Notes: generated by a model from the sequence alone, not told the origin. Counted from the first letter of the stretch, positions 1-12,280 are shown. The stretch is DNA of 64,000 nucleotides from Nymphaea colorata (GCF_008831285.2 NC_045145.1:10292802-10356801); one strand, 5' to 3'. Numbers and translations are program-made.

Positions 1-1190
1 CCCAAAAAGACTAATAGAAGGACATAGGGAAGCCGTCCGGACTTCCGGACCAGGTGCACTAGAAGGATCAGAAGAGAATACGATAGATTTCTTTTCTTCC
101 ATGGAAACCTCCGCATCAAAATATCGTTAGTCTCATTAGGAACCTTCGGGCCATCGAGCGAGCCAGAAAGGAGCTATCCATTTCCCTCCTCTACCGCCAT
201 CAGATTCATGAAATATTCTTCACAAATCTGACGAATGGTCACTAGTTCCATGGACATACCCTCACGGCCTTCCAATCTGGTGATAGCATATTTGGCCACT
301 CTACTTTTCACTGTTGCATGGAAGAATGCAGTATTGCAGTCACCCTGAGCCATCCATTTATGACGAGCTTTTTGTCTCCAAGCACTCTCATCCTCCATAA
401 CCATCGATTGGAACTCCTTCTAAGTGTAATGAGCCAATTGTTGGCACCCTAAGTGCCCTGCTCCACCTCTCTTTGGGCCATAGCTGACCGGAGACTAATC
501 AATCTAGATTGAGGTGAACCCAAAGCTTTGTGCCAATGGAAGAGCTCCAACTGAAGAACTTCAAGATGATTAGTCAGGTAAATAGTCAGGCACCCATAGA
601 GAGACATTTTTCACACCTGATATACTATCTGGTGACACTTAGGCCACTTGCTTCAATAATCAAAGTAGCAGAAAGAGCTGGTTCTGCAAGTAAGATTTTG
701 GAGGAAAACAACATTAAGCAACATAGGGGAGTGACCAAAGGAACCAGTAGGAAAAACCTTTAGGGAGATTCTCTGAGCCCACTTCTCCCGCCAGCATTGA
801 CTAATGAAACACCAATCCAATCTGTACCAAATTCTATTCTCTTCCAATCTGTTGTTGGTCTACGTGATCTGCTGCTCCGGATCCTCCATTTAGCTCAAAT
901 CAACATTTGATCTAAAATTGTTACAATCTTTACAAGAGCCAGCATTTGGTACTCTGCCCTATTTGTCAAAGGAGCCCGTCATGGTGTTGAAGTCGCCCAT
1001 CAACACACATAGGAGAGCCAACTTCAAAACCAGCTCTCTTAATTGAAGCAAGACTACCCACCTAGCAGTCACCTCATTAGGCATGTAAATGCCACCCATA
1101 ATAAATCACTCCCAAGACTCTTTATCACAGCAAGAGAGTAAAATCCAAAATTTATGTACAGAGAATACCTGCACAACCATCCGGGTGAGA
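1..1190 (-). pseudogene. LINE (non-LTR retrotransposon) ORF2 remnant
   Basis: Read on the minus strand, this is the middle of a plant LINE ORF2. The apurinic endonuclease comes first: GIYMPNE, then MGDFNTM with the family GDFN motif near 980-1010, then RLDWCFIS near 810. A linker with KWMAQGDCNTAFFHA near 320-365 follows, then the start of the reverse transcriptase with SAPGPEV near 40-60. The element continues beyond the window start, so the catalytic reverse transcriptase is not seen. Several in-frame stops are present. The usual SDH of the endonuclease C-terminus reads FGH, so the nuclease would be dead. The order of motifs and strand agree throughout, so the family call is firm. Confidence 0.85.
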
Positions 1191-1580
1191 TCCAAAATCC
1201 TGGATACGAAATCCATAATCTATTGCTTGAGATCTGGAATCTAGTATCTAAAATCTAAAATCCAAAATCCAAGGTCTAGGATCCAAAGTTTGAAACCCAA
1301 AATCTGATATCCAAAATCCATTATCTAAAGTTCACCAAAAATCCAATATCCATGATTTGAAGTTTATGATTCAAGATTCGTATGTGAAATCTTATTCAAG
1401 ATCCAAAGTCTAAAATCTGAGTTCCCAAATCTAATACTTGGGATCCAAAATCCAATACTGATCCAAATCTAAGTAGGTGGACTTAGGTTAACGTCATGGT
1501 TTAGGTCAAGATAAAGTTTATGATTTGGATCCAATACTTGGAATTAAAATTCAAGATCCAATGGGCTAGGGGTAGGCTCG
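1187..1580. repeat. Degenerate ATCCAAAA-type short-repeat tract
   Basis: The stretch is built from imperfect 9-12-base words such as ATCCAAAATCC, ATCTAAAATCT and GGATCCAAAGT, with no fixed period. No reading frame or known domain is visible. Tracts of the same kind lie at 4503-4760, 47677-47780, 48770-49340 and 50100-50640, some in the opposite orientation. Here the tract sits beside a repeat core (1840-2130) that recurs inverted at 49590-49870. It is probably a decayed tandem repeat inside an unclassified transposable element. Confidence 0.6.
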
Positions 1581-1839
1581 CCATGGTTCAGTCTTGCCTA
1601 CACTGGGTTTGAACCTACTTGGTATGCATTTGATTGTAAATGTGTTTGGTCTTAGTCAATCCATATGCTATATGATAGATATTTCATTCATTTCATATAA
1701 ATGACTGTTTAAAGTCGTTTGACTGGACCTAGACTATGGGACTGCGTCTATGAGTAGTACGCATTAAGACTGGTCTGAGCTTAAACTTAGAGAACTGAGC
1801 TAGGTTCGGACTCCATGCCTACATCGCCTAGGGTTTTCA
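1581..1839. other. Non-coding stretch, nothing recognised
   Basis: This joins the short-repeat tract to the shared core. It carries no convincing open frame, RNA gene or element terminus. Phrases such as GGGCTAGG and CTGGGTTTGAACC resemble words at 4761-4860, so it may belong to the same repeat family. Confidence 0.4.
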
Positions 1840-2130
1840 AAATCATTTAAAGAAGTTGACTTCTAAAACTATTTTGGAAAACTCTTATTTTGAAATGGTT
1901 CTTGCATGAGGACCAAATTAGATTCACGTTTTCACATACTTGGGCTAATGCACATGGGGTATGCTATTAGCCTGACCTAATCTGGTTTCAGACAAGAATG
2001 CATGTGGGTGCAAGGTGACTCAGTGCATATTAAGAAGACAACACAAAAAAGACTATATTCTATATGCATGACTTAAGCAAAACTAAATAAGCAAAAGCAA
2101 GAAATTAAAAGAAAAAGAAAAGGAAGGGAG
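1840..2130. repeat. Dispersed repeat core, copy A
   Basis: This segment matches the reverse complement of 49590-49870 over about 250 bases. Shared words include AAATCATTTAAAGAAGTTGA, GGGCTAATGC and GCATGTGGGTGCA, followed in both by an ATGCATGACT and AAAGAAAAG-rich end. In both copies an ATCCAAAA-type tract lies on the same side. No coding capacity is visible. It is a member of a repeat family I cannot name. Confidence 0.65.
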
Positions 2131-2478
2131 GGGCATACCTGTCCCCTATGCCTACCCTAAAGACATTAAAATAAATCTAATCTAGAACATAAACATGCTA
2201 AACTAAGCAAGAAATAACCTAGACCAAACATGCAAGAAACAAAAAGAAAACTAAACATGCTAAAAGTAAAAAGAAAACTAAACTAGACATGCTAAAAGAA
2301 AAACTAAACTAAACACATATAAGAAAAAGAACTAAATTAAAAAAGAAAAAAAAAGAGGAAATATAAAATTACTTGAAGTTGGTGCCCTAGCTGAACCTGC
2401 TCCCACGGCCCCTACTGAGTACCCGGTTGAAAATTTATCAACTTTTTGGGTTTCTCAAGGAATTGTTCAAAGTATGCG
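2131..2478. other. A-rich non-coding stretch
   Basis: The sequence is rich in AAAC, TAAAC and GAAAA words (for example repeated AAACATGCTAAA) and then turns into the first unit of the 500-bp tandem array. No gene is seen. Confidence 0.4.
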
Positions 2479-4502
2479 TTGAGAGGGAGAGTGTGAGGCC
2501 CAATTTATAGGATAGAGAACAGGAAACCTCCCTTGGGATTTTTTATTTAGGACTAAACTTTTGGCATTCTCTCTCCTCTTCAACACTCCAAACCATATGT
2601 TAAAAGTATATTTTCAATATTATTTTGCTTCTTCTGATCTCGTCTAAACTTTGAACTTGAGCCGTTGAAGGCAAGCATGCATGGAGAAGAGCTCTTCAAT
2701 TCTTGATAAAGTATTTAGATTTGCATTGAGTGTAGAGAGAGAATGAAGAAAGTGTGAACATGAAGAGTAGAAAACACATTTTAAACCTTATTCTAAAACT
2801 TTGTATGAAAAATGTTCGTCTTGTCTACATACAGATACAGACTTCAATTCTGTCTATACCAGAGCGTTCATCAAGGAATTCCACATGCATTGAAATTAAG
2901 CTTAGAGTGAGAAAATCATGATATGTTTTTGAGGTATAATGTGGATTATGCTCACATGTGTTGAGAGGGAGAGTGTGAAGCCTGACGCCCAATTTATAGG
3001 AGAGAGAAGAAAATATAGGAGAGAGAAGAGGAACACTCCCTTGGGATTTTTGATTTAGGACTAAACTTTTGGCATTCTCTCTCTTCTTCAACACTCCAAA
3101 CCATATGTTAAAAGTATATTTTCAATAGTATTTTGCTTGTTATGATCTCATCTGAACTTTGAATTGATTCTGTAAAAAGCCACGCATGCATGGGGAAGTG
3201 CTCTTCAATTCTTGATAAAGCATTTAGATTAGCATTGACTATAGAGAATGAACGAAGTGAGAATATGAAGAGCATAAAGTACACTTTGAGACCTTATTCT
3301 AAAATTTTATACAAATTAGAAAATTGTTCATGTTGGCTACGTACAGATACAAATTTCAATTCTGTCTATGCCAGAGCGTTCATCAAGGAATTCCACACGT
3401 TTCAAGTGCTTACATGTGTACTGAAATTAAGCTTGGAGTGAGAAAATCATATGTTTTTGATATATGATGTGGATTATGCTCACGTGTTGAGAGGGAGAAT
3501 GTGAGGCCCAAGGCCCAATTTATAGGAGAGGGAAGAGGAAAAATCTCTTGGGATTTTTGATTTAGGACTAAACTTTTGGCATTCTCTCTCCTCTTCAACA
3601 GTCCAAACCAGATGTTTAAAGTATATTTTCAATAGTATTTTGCTTGTTGTGATCTGGTATGAACTTTGAATTTGATTATGTAAAAAGCCACACATGCATG
3701 GAGAAGTGCTTTTCAATTCTTGATAAAGTATTAAAATTGGCATCGAGTGTAGAGATTGAACAAAGTGAGAATATGAAGAGCAAAACACACACTTTGATAC
3801 CTTATTCAAAAACTTTATATAAGTAAGGAAAATGTTCGTCTTAGCCACATATGGATACCGATTTCAATTCCATCTATGCCAGATTGTTCATCAAGGAATT
3901 CCACACGTTTCAAGTGCTTACATGTGCATTGACATTAAACTTGGAGTGAGAAAAGCATAATATATTTTTGAGATATAATGTGGATTATGCTCACATGTGT
4001 TGAGAGGGAGAGTGTGAGGCTCGAGGCCCAATTTTAGAAGAGGGAAGAGGAAAACTCTCTTGGGAATTTTGATTTAGGACTAAACTTTTGGCATTCTCTC
4101 TCCTCTTCAACACTCCTAACCAGATGTTAAAAGTATGTTTTCAATAGTATTTTGCTTGTTGTGATCTCATATAAACTTTGAATTTGATTCTGTAAAAGGC
4201 CACACATGCATGGAGAAGTGCTCTTTGGTTCTTGATAAAGTGTTTAGATTGGCATTGAGTGTAGGGAATGAACGAAGTGAGAATATGAAGAGCAGAACAC
4301 ACACTTTGAAACCTTATTCTAAACTTTATATGAATAAGAAAAATGGCCACATATAGATACCAATTTATATTCCATCTATTCAGAGTGTTCATCAAGGAAT
4401 TCCACACGTTTTAAGTGCTTACATGTGCATTGACATGAAACTTGGAGTGAGAAAATCATGATATGTTTTTGAGATATAATGTGGATTATGCTCACATGTT
4501 GA
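2479..4502. repeat. Tandem array of four ~500-bp units
   Basis: Each unit opens with TTGAGAGGGAGAGTGTGAGG at about 2479, 2961, 3487 and 4000, giving lengths of 482, 526, 513 and about 500 bases. Every unit then carries the same landmarks in order: AATTTATAGGA, TGGGATTTTTGATTTAGGAC, GGCATTCTCTCTC, CATGCATGG, AAGGAATTCCACA and TGTGGATTATGCTCACATG. The copies differ by substitutions and small indels. Open frames inside are not conserved between units and are taken as chance. I know no family for this unit. It could be an expanded LTR or untranslated segment of a larger element. Confidence 0.8.
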
Positions 4503-4760
4503 TCTTGGATTTGAGTATGATGTTGCGACCCAAATTCAGGTCTAGATCCAAGGAAATTCTACTAGATGGATCCATATATAGAATTGAAATGTATATTATG
4601 ATTCAATATCTTGGACCTGAAAGGAGAATAATGGATCTGAATTTATAAAGATTGATCGGATCTAAGACTTGGATATGAGATCTTGACACAGAAATAAGAT
4701 TTGGATATATGATCTGGATCAGAAGTATGAAATGGAGATCTGGAAAAAGCAAGGACCTGA
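4503..4760. repeat. Degenerate TTGGAT/GATCT short-repeat tract
   Basis: Words such as GATCTTGGAT, GATTTGGATAT and GGATCTGAAT recur without a fixed period, mixed with a few ATCCAA words. It resembles the tract at 1187-1580, so the tandem 500-bp array has a tract on both sides. Confidence 0.45.
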
Positions 4761-5519
4761 ACCTGGATTGAGCTAGGCTAGGTGGATTCAAGCTATATGA
4801 CATGGACTAGACCTGGGTTTGGTTCTGACCCAGGTTGGGTGCAAGCTCAGCATAGGTGTTCCCATTGGAAAATTCAGTTCTAATAAGGAGTTGGGATAGG
4901 CAGAGCCTAGGAAGCCCTATCAGATTCATGAAATGTTCATGGAAAACTAACTTAGGTTCATGTAGCTGTGTAGTTAGGTTTTATGAAAAATACATGTATG
5001 GTGGCAAATGGCCAGTATGCCCTTATTTGTGATTGTAAGCTGAAAGGGGTTCAATAAAGAGATACGCTTGAACTAATGATCTGGAATCAAAGAAAACCAT
5101 AAAACAAGGTATAAGTGACCTATACCCTATGTTTATGCAAACAAATATGACTCAAAAATGAAATAAACATTTTGGCCCTATGTGTATTTCCATAATTCCA
5201 GATGAATTTTCTCGATAAGATTGAACCAACCTATGGCCAGGTTCTTAAATAAGCTCTGGTTAAAATATTGCTAAAAGCTTACTCTCGAATTGCTTAAAAA
5301 AAAAAAATTACCAAGCCGTATATGGCTCATGTATAAAGGGAAGTCAAGGAAGACCATAAAAATCTGGTCTTTATAGAATTTTCAGGGTTCTTGGGAAATC
5401 TACTTACCAGTAAGGACATGCGAAAAGATCATAGAAATTTGTTGTAATTTTGTAGAATTGAGAATGGTAGCATTTTACAGAGTGTAGCAACTACTAAGAG
5501 TGAGCTTCATGGCCTTCAT
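4761..5519. other. Gene-free repeat-like DNA
   Basis: I see no frame, RNA gene or element end. The first 100 bases are rich in CTGGGTT and GAGCTAGG words similar to 1581-1640. Confidence 0.35.
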
Positions 5520-5915
5520 ATTTAAATTGAACTCAAACATGAAGGAATAAACTTAAACAAAACTAAGGGAGTATTGATTTACTCATGATAAGCAGAATCC
5601 CAATTTGGTTTCAAATCATTCTATTAGGTTGAACTCAAATTCTGCTCAAATCCCCGAAAACATGAAACATGAAGCACTTGGGTTCATATATGATGAACAT
5701 GATTCTAGCTTAGTTTTAGTTCAATCTTTTGGGTTCAACTCAAATTCAGCTCAAACCCATTAAAATACTCAGAACTAAATTGAACTCAAACCGGGTTGAA
5801 TGAACTCAAACTGAACTAAGGAAAGCTTGATTTATACGTAATAATGGTCTGAGCTCGGTTTTAGTTCAATCTTCTGGGTTAAGCTCAAATTCAGCCCAAA
5901 CCCTTAAAAATAGGA
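5520..5915. repeat. Degenerate tandem repeat rich in AACTCAAA
   Basis: About three decayed units of 110-150 bases can be aligned. Each carries TTTTAGTTCAATCTTTTGGG or a variant, followed by TTCAACTCAAATTCAGCTCA (near 5605-5655, 5710-5765 and 5857-5912). A flanking phrase with AACTAAGG and TTGATTTA occurs near 5565 and 5820. There is no coding capacity. Confidence 0.5.
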
Positions 5916-7989
5916 GAGTGAAAATGACCTAGTGGAAATGTGCAACTTGGGCTAGGTGAAATAAAACCCTCTCCATTAATGTAACCTTGTTTTGGCTTGG
6001 TTGAGTTAAAAATCATAGTTTTAAGTTTGAAGAACTGATTTGATCTACAGGGGAGCTGGCTTCGGACTGGAATAACTTTGGTGAGCTAACTCTAGCAACC
6101 CTTCGGTTCATGCGAAATTGAGAAATGGCCTAATTTCTCAAATGTTAGGTAATTCATAGAAATTTTGGTGGAAATCTATATTTTCTAGGTGCAATGTCGG
6201 GATGAAAGGGCAAAATGTGATCCCTAGTTTGTATGACCTAGGTAATACGGGTCTAAGTGTTCAATGTTGGTATGAAAGGTGTTTTTTTGCTTAGAAATGA
6301 CCCCTTGTTCTTGAAATTTGGTCATTGAAAATCTATTTAAAATCTCGTGGCGAAGAGTAGAATGGTCAATTGGACTTACAAAAATTTTCTGTACTCACAA
6401 CATGCTATCAACTCTTTGCTACAACTATGTCATGGTGTTTTGCGTCTCTTCCAAGGAATTGGTTGGGTTTGGCCAGGCATATGGGACTTAGTTACATGGC
6501 TTGCGTCTCTAGATGGTTGAGATGCGGGGCCTGGGGTTGAGAAGGTCTACGTAGTACGCATAGCTCGGTGCGGCATGATAGCAGATGGCAGAGAAAGGCA
6601 GGGATATGCTGGCAGCACAGGGAGTTCTAAGGCAGAATCTGTAGGGCAAACAATGATCATAGGCGACTCGGCAGCACAACAGCCATGGCTGAGGGCTGCT
6701 GAGGCGTCCAGGGCAGGGAACAGCTGGCTACTGCTAGGGACGCGTTAGTATTCACAGTAGAAGACAACCTATAGATCCGATGGTCAAGTATGAGTTGCTT
6801 GGCAGTTTGGTCTAGGGTGCCAGTAGATGGAGGAGAGAGAAAGCAAACATGAGATGAGATTAAACAACAAATGAAGGAAAAGGAAAGAACTAACGCACTT
6901 ATCAAGGGCTGAGACGGGCTCATGGCTGGTTGTCTCCTTGTGTGCGTGCTCTACAGCTAGGTGGTGGCTGGGACTTGTCTTCAGGATAACTGAGGCCTTC
7001 CTTGATCAGCCGTAAAGACAGCTGAGCAAGGATCAACCCTGGACTCTGCGGCCAAGGCCATGTTGCTGTGACAGGTCAGAAAGAGTCGTCACTCGTAAAA
7101 GAGCTCTGTGGCCAGGATGGAGTTGCAGCACATGGACCTAATCGAGAGGCGGTGGATTGCTAGCACACAGGCTGGGATTGCAGGAAGAGGTGAAGGCTTG
7201 TAGCATGGCAATGGTGTTATTGGTGGCTGCGGTAGGATGGTGGTTGTAATCAGCCTACACATTTTCCTAATTTTGAAAATTCGTTTAAAAATAGTAAATA
7301 TGGTTGAAAATTACGGATCGTTGGTTTGAATACTTTTCAAATCTCTTAAGCAAGGATAAAAATAGTTTTAGAAAAATCAGTTCAGAGAAGCCCTATTTTG
7401 CCTTGTTGATTACAAACTATCTGAAACAAGAAACTTCTACCCCTAAAATAGAATAAAAGTTTTCAAAACATATTTTATAGTGTTAAAGTTGGATTTTTTT
7501 TTGGGCTCATTCTTTGTCAGAAGTTTTATAAACACTTCTAGCATTAAAATTTTTAAAATTTTTGTAGTTATAAAAATAAGACATTAAATTTTTAATAGTT
7601 CTCTATGTCTTCCCTATTGAGATAGCATTTTACATATTTTTGAACCATATTCAAAGATTTTCCATTTTCCACAAAAAAAGTCTTCATGAGTTATTCTATA
7701 GTTTTAATCAGAATCTGTAATTTACATGCTACATTTATGTTGGTTTTTAAAACAACCCTATACTTGTCATTTTGTTGTAATTGCAAGATCTGTCCAACAT
7801 TTCAGATTTTGAAAATCACAAAGCTATTAAGAATAGGGATAGTTAGGACTTGCTGGATTGATTTCAATGTAAATTTCCTTTATTAATGTTTTGTTAGCAG
7901 CGTTCCTTGTTAACTAAGTTTTGTGTCAACTTGCCGTGTTAAAACCATGGCTTATTCTTTCATAGGATATTGGCAAGATTAGAAGCCAC
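5916..7989. other. Gene-free stretch, GC-richer then AT-rich
   Basis: 6450-7250 is moderately GC-rich with GGCAG/CAGCA words. 7260-7700 is AT-rich. The open frames are short and match no family I recognise. It may hold the decayed leader or LTR of the Athila element whose gag begins near 7990, but I see no primer site or LTR end. Confidence 0.3.
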
Positions 7990-8410
7990 ACATAGGAACT
8001 AAACCACAATGTAGGGGCATCCTTAGTGCATGCAAGGGTGGCAAACTTTGGGAAGATTTCTCCACCAATTTGAACTGAAACCATCAAGAGCTTTTAGAAG
8101 GCAAACACAACCACATATGCCAAATTCCAAACTAAATGGAGAAGTTGTTAATAACAATATGAATAATCTTGATGCTGAGCTCCAAACTCAGTCCACTCAA
8201 GGAATACTTTGTTTCTACATCCTACTAGCAGAATCCTACAATCAGATGTCCCCGAATTGCAAGAAATGGATTTGAGAGGAAACCCCACTTAATTCAATTG
8301 TTACCCTGATTTCACGGGTTGTTTCATGAAGATCCCTACAAACACCTTAATGAGTTTCTCGACATATATTCCATCATTCAGATGAATAAGTTTGAAGCTA
8401 TGTCACATGG
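7990..8410 (+). pseudogene. Athila-type gypsy gag, N-terminal part
   Basis: The capsid-like motif HEDPYKHLNEFLDIYSIIQM (8325-8385) matches the EDP..H...FL..C motif of Athila/Tat gag proteins, and an FELKP motif occurs near 8070-8085. The frame stops abruptly at 8410 where the hAT transposon begins and resumes beyond it near 17474. Frameshifts and stops occur upstream. The rest of this Athila element lies at 17474-21310. Gag would form the virus-like particle of the retrotransposon. Confidence 0.7.
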
Positions 8411-8436
8411 GTGCAGGGTGTGGGTGCGGGATGCGG
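8411..8436. repeat. hAT terminal inverted repeat, left
   Basis: GTGCAGGGTGTGGGTGCGGG plus ATGCGG pairs with the reverse complement of 17404-17430 with single-base indels. It starts directly after the 8-bp target duplication. Confidence 0.65.
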
Positions 8437-8646
8437 CAAGGTCCAAAAAAACTTTGGTGCAGGTGCAGCAAGACATTATTATATTATATATACATATATA
8501 TTAGAAAATTTTAAATAAAAAATAATAAATAACAACTACAAATCAACAAGGATTAGATCATTAGAGTTTTAAGAATTGTTCCACCAACTGATTCAACAAT
8601 TACAAAAAATAAAATAAAATTCATCATTCTTGTCTAAAGTTATGCA
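8437..8646. other. hAT subterminal region
   Basis: This is AT-rich DNA between the inverted repeat and the transposase stop codon. CTTTGGTGCAGGTGCAGCA (8453-8471) has a direct-orientation relative at 17435-17453, just outside the right inverted repeat. Confidence 0.45.
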
Positions 8647-8770
8647 TCAGTCTAATCTTCCTCCATCAATTTCTTGATTCTCTTCAGCCCTTTCACTAAA
8701 ATCAATGTCATCAGCAAAATCATCAGAAGGAATAACAAGATTAGCTAAATCCTCATTAGCAGTTTGTAAG
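8647..8770 (-). pseudogene. hAT transposase, C-terminal tail
   Basis: The acidic tail ends in GGRLD and a TGA at 8647-8649, and it is rich in Asp and Glu (DDFADDIDF). It lies directly against the Copia-1 left LTR. The other side of the same exon resumes at 14126 beyond Copia-1. Acidic tails after the dimerisation domain are common in this transposase type. The split is due to Copia-1 insertion. Confidence 0.6.
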
Positions 8771-9001
8771 TGTTGCAGCCTTGAAACGCGGAGAGAGAGA
8801 GAGAGAGGGCTGAAGACGTGAGAGTTGAGAAGAAAAGAACTCATCTCATTCACTAACCCTAATCTCTATTATAAAAAGATTAGGGTAGAAAGAAGATTTA
8901 CATATGACATCAATCTAAAATAAAGAAAATATTAAAGAGATCTTATAACTTTTTAATATTACAAAGAACCACCTAGAAACATAAACATTCTTATTTCAAC
9001 A
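8771..9001 (-). repeat. Copia-1 3' LTR
   Basis: It starts TGTTGCAGCC, ends TTCAACA and contains a GAGAGA run. It is adjacent to the purine tract at 9002-9012. It is almost identical to 13893-14125. Confidence 0.95.
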
Positions 9002-9012
9002 CTCCCCCTCAA
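9002..9012 (-). promoter_or_regulatory. Copia-1 polypurine tract
   Basis: On the minus strand TTGAGGGGGAG abuts the 3' LTR. It would prime plus-strand DNA synthesis. It overlaps the stop codon of the RNase H frame (9009-9011). Confidence 0.85.
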
Positions 9013-10523
9013 GCTAGAGCATACATATTTAACATGCTCAGCTTGTCACAACATTTAGAGAAATCACCAATAAGGAGAGCTTTGGTGAAGACATCTGCAG
9101 CTTGGTCTTTTGAAGGGACATGAATAGTGGCAATGGTTCCTCCTTGAACGAGATCCTGAATATAACGACAGTCAACCTCAATATGTTTAGTTCTCTCATG
9201 AAAAACTGGATTATTAGCAATGTATGTGGCTGCACGATTGTCACAATACATCTTCATGGGAAGTGAAATCGACACACTTAGGCTAGACAGCATGGATCTA
9301 GCCCAAGTCATTTCTGTTGCAGTTTGAGCCATAGGTCTGTATTCAGATTCTGCACTAGATCTTGACACGACGCCTTATTTTTTACTTCTCCATGATATGA
9401 GGTTGCCTCCCACAAATACACAAAATCCTGTGGTAGATTTTCTGTCCTCGATTGAGCCAGCATAGTCAGCATCACTATAGGCTTCCACTTCCAGAGTCTT
9501 GCCTTTTGTGAACAAAAAGCCTTTGCTAGGAGACGATTTCAGATATTTAACCACCATCAAAGTAGCATCCCAATGAACTTTCCTTGGTTTTTCCATAAAT
9601 TGACTTAGCTTCCCCACTGCAAAACTAATGTCTGGTCTTGTCACAGTAACATAGAGTAGTTTTCCAATAAGGGATCTATAAGATCGAGAATCCACTAATT
9701 CTGTTTGGTCATCATGAAGGTGTATACGTGGATTCATAGGCAAATTAGCCGGTTTAGCTCCTAGCATCCCTGTGTCCTGCAATAAATCAAGAACATACTT
9801 CCGTTGAGAGAGAACAACACCCTCCCTATTGCGAGCAACTTCTATTCCCAAGAAGTATCGAAGTGGACCAAGATCTTTCGTCACAAAGTGTTTTTGAAGA
9901 AACGGTTTTGCATCAGAAATTTCTTGATCAGAGTCACCTGTTAGGATAATATCATCAACATAAACCACGAGAACGGTTATACCTTTGGAAGTCTTCTTGA
10001 TAAACAGAGAATGATCAAGAGGAGATCTCACAAAGCCACACTTTGAGACTACCTCGGAAAAATTGTGAAACCACGCACGAGGACTCTGCTTGAGTCCATA
10101 AATAGCTTTCTTCAACTTGCACACTTTGTCACACTCCCCCTGTCGTTCAAATCCTGGTGGTTGTTGCATATAGACAGTCTCATTGAGATGACCGTACAAA
10201 AAGGCGTTTTTGACATCCAGTTGATACATGTGCCAGTCATGGGGGATAGCCACATAAATGATAAGACGAATGGTTCCCAACCGAACAACTGGAGAGAAGG
10301 TCTCAAAGAAATCCATACCGTAGGTCTGCGTGTAGCCCTTAGCAACCAACCGAGCTTTGTATCGTTTCATAGAACCATCAAAATTATATTTCACTATGAA
10401 TACCCACTTTGAGCCAACAATATCACAACGAGGAGGAGGATCAACAAGTTTCCAAGTGCCTCTCTGCACTAAGGCATCCATCTCATCTTGCATAGCTCGT
10501 CTCCATTGGGTGTCTAATAAAGC
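9009..10523 (-). pseudogene. Copia-1 reverse transcriptase and RNase H
   Basis: Transcription into DNA and removal of the RNA strand would be done by this C-terminal part of pol. The reverse transcriptase begins near 10493 (DEMDALVQRGTWKLV), with KARLVAKGYTQ, QLDVKNAFL and the catalytic VVYVDDIILTG near 9960, all intact. RNase H follows with AYSDADYAGS and, beyond one in-frame TAA at 9375-9377, SRSSAESEYR, YCDNRAA and ERTKHIEVDC. The frame is otherwise open for about 490 codons. The TAA stands where copia proteins usually have Gln. A TAG at 10524-10526 separates it from the upstream linker. It is the best preserved enzyme in the window. Confidence 0.92.
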
Positions 10524-11760
10524 CTACTGGTGACACGTAGGAACTGTATGAGCAACCAGAGCTTGAATGAACTGTTGCATATTTTTACCAACACCATCAG
10601 TAGACACAAAATAAGATATAGGATGTAAAGTACATTGCCACCTGCCTTTGCGAAGAGCAATAGGTAAGTCTTGACAGGGATCAGAATGACTAGGGCTATG
10701 CACTTCAGATGTACTTACCTCCTGAGAAACGATTGGTGAAGGATTATGGGAAGGGTCCTGTCGACGTGTGTAGACCAGCAGAGGATCACGAAACTTGGAC
10801 ACTACAGTAGACAGAGATTCAAAAGGGAACGACTCCAAAGAAATAGGAGGAATAGGTAGTGGGTCTGGTGATGGTGGCATCTTAGGAAGGATGGAAGATG
10901 AGCTATAATAAGGCTGAGACTCAAATAATGTGACATCCGCACTGACATACTCCTTTTGAGTTAAGGGATCAAAACATTTGTAGCCCTTATGGTTTCTGGA
11001 GTAGCCTATAAAGATACACTTAATGGCTTGGGCTCCCAATTTATAACGTGTGGGTCCAAGTATGTGAACGAATCATGTGCAACCAAATACTTTGGGAGCC
11101 ACTGGAAATAAGGGTCGTTGTGGAGCACATGTTTAATGGGAACCTTGTTGTCAATGGAGGATGAGGGTAAACGGTTGATTAAGTAACATGCCGTGACGAT
11201 GGCATCTCCCCAAAAAGATGTAGGTAACTTGGTATGAAGCATTAGGGAATGAGCCACATTTAAGAGTTGGCGATATTTACGTTCAGTCACTCCATTTTGT
11301 TGAGAGGTATGGGGACAAGTAAACTGAGGAGAAATGCCATTATCGGAGTAAAACTTCATTAAGGTTGAGGCTTTGAACTCAAGGGCGTTATCAGTGCAAA
11401 TGTTTTTAACAAGAATACCAAACTGGGTCTTTATTTCAATAATAAGATTTTTGAGAATACATACTACTTCAGACCTTTCCTTCAAAAGGAAGATCCAAGT
11501 GATAAGAATAATCATCAACAATGACAAGAAAATACTGAAATCTTGACCTACTAGCAACTCTACTAGGACCCCACACATCAACATGAAGAAGATCAAATAG
11601 TCCACAATTGAACAGACAAAGACTCGAAGAATAACTGCTACGTGTGTGTTTGCCAAGTTGACAGGCTTCACACTGGAACGACTCTGGTATTGAAAGCTGA
11701 GGAAGAAGGTGACAGAGCTTGGAGACAAATGGATGACCAAGTCTGAGATGCCACTAGAAA
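10524..11760 (-). pseudogene. Copia-1 integrase and linker to reverse transcriptase
   Basis: The pre-integrase zinc region begins WHLRLGHP near 11750. The integrase core shows DVWGPSR near 11580, CTDNALEF near 11385 and HTSQQNGVTERKYR near 11290, so the D,D,E residues look present. Its C-terminal part carries KCIFIGYSRNHKGYKC near 11000. Two frameshifts are implied, near 11500 (inside the core) and near 11110 (before FGCT). TAG codons lie at 11754-11756 and 10524-10526. The protein would join cDNA to host DNA. Confidence 0.88.
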
Positions 11761-12280
11761 GAGGAGGGCGGTGAGGTGATCGATGATGCTGCAATACCCA
11801 CTGGATCCGACAGGAAGTAGATGCCCCCTTTCTCATAGCCTCCACCAATCGTCTTCCCAGTTTGTAAGTCCTGAAATGAACATAAACCATAGTCAAATGT
11901 AACACGACAGTGTAAGTCATTAATCAATTGTCCAACTGATAACAAATTTGTTGGGAACTTAGGAGCATATAACACATTAGGAATAGTCATAGACTAAAAA
12001 ATCTTGATATCACTATAACCCAGAATAGGTGACCATCTATCATCTGCAAGTTTCACATGATGTGCCTGAGGCAACATGTGTAGCACAATAAACATAAAAG
12101 GTTTACTACAAAAGTGTCTCGATGCTCCGGAATCAATAATCCAAGTAGTACCTGTATCATGTAGGACACTATCAACAGACATGGCATTGTCTATCATGAC
12201 TGTAGAGGCCGACGGCTGGGAAGATCTGAGTGCTAGGAAGTCCTCATACTCAGACTTGTTGATACTCACTGTCATTGTCT
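11761..12280 (-). pseudogene. Copia-1 aspartic protease
   Basis: WIIDSGASRHFC (near 12130-12165) is the copia protease active site with the DSG triad. It is followed by KLADD and, past a TAG at 11994-11996, by VLYAPKFPTNLLSVGQL. The protease would cut the Gag-Pol polyprotein. It is in the same frame as the zinc-knuckle region upstream. Confidence 0.88.

Noticed and set aside
2825-4407. Open frames on both strands in the 500-bp tandem units
   Set aside because: Lengths and frames differ between units although the DNA is alike, so they are not maintained as coding.
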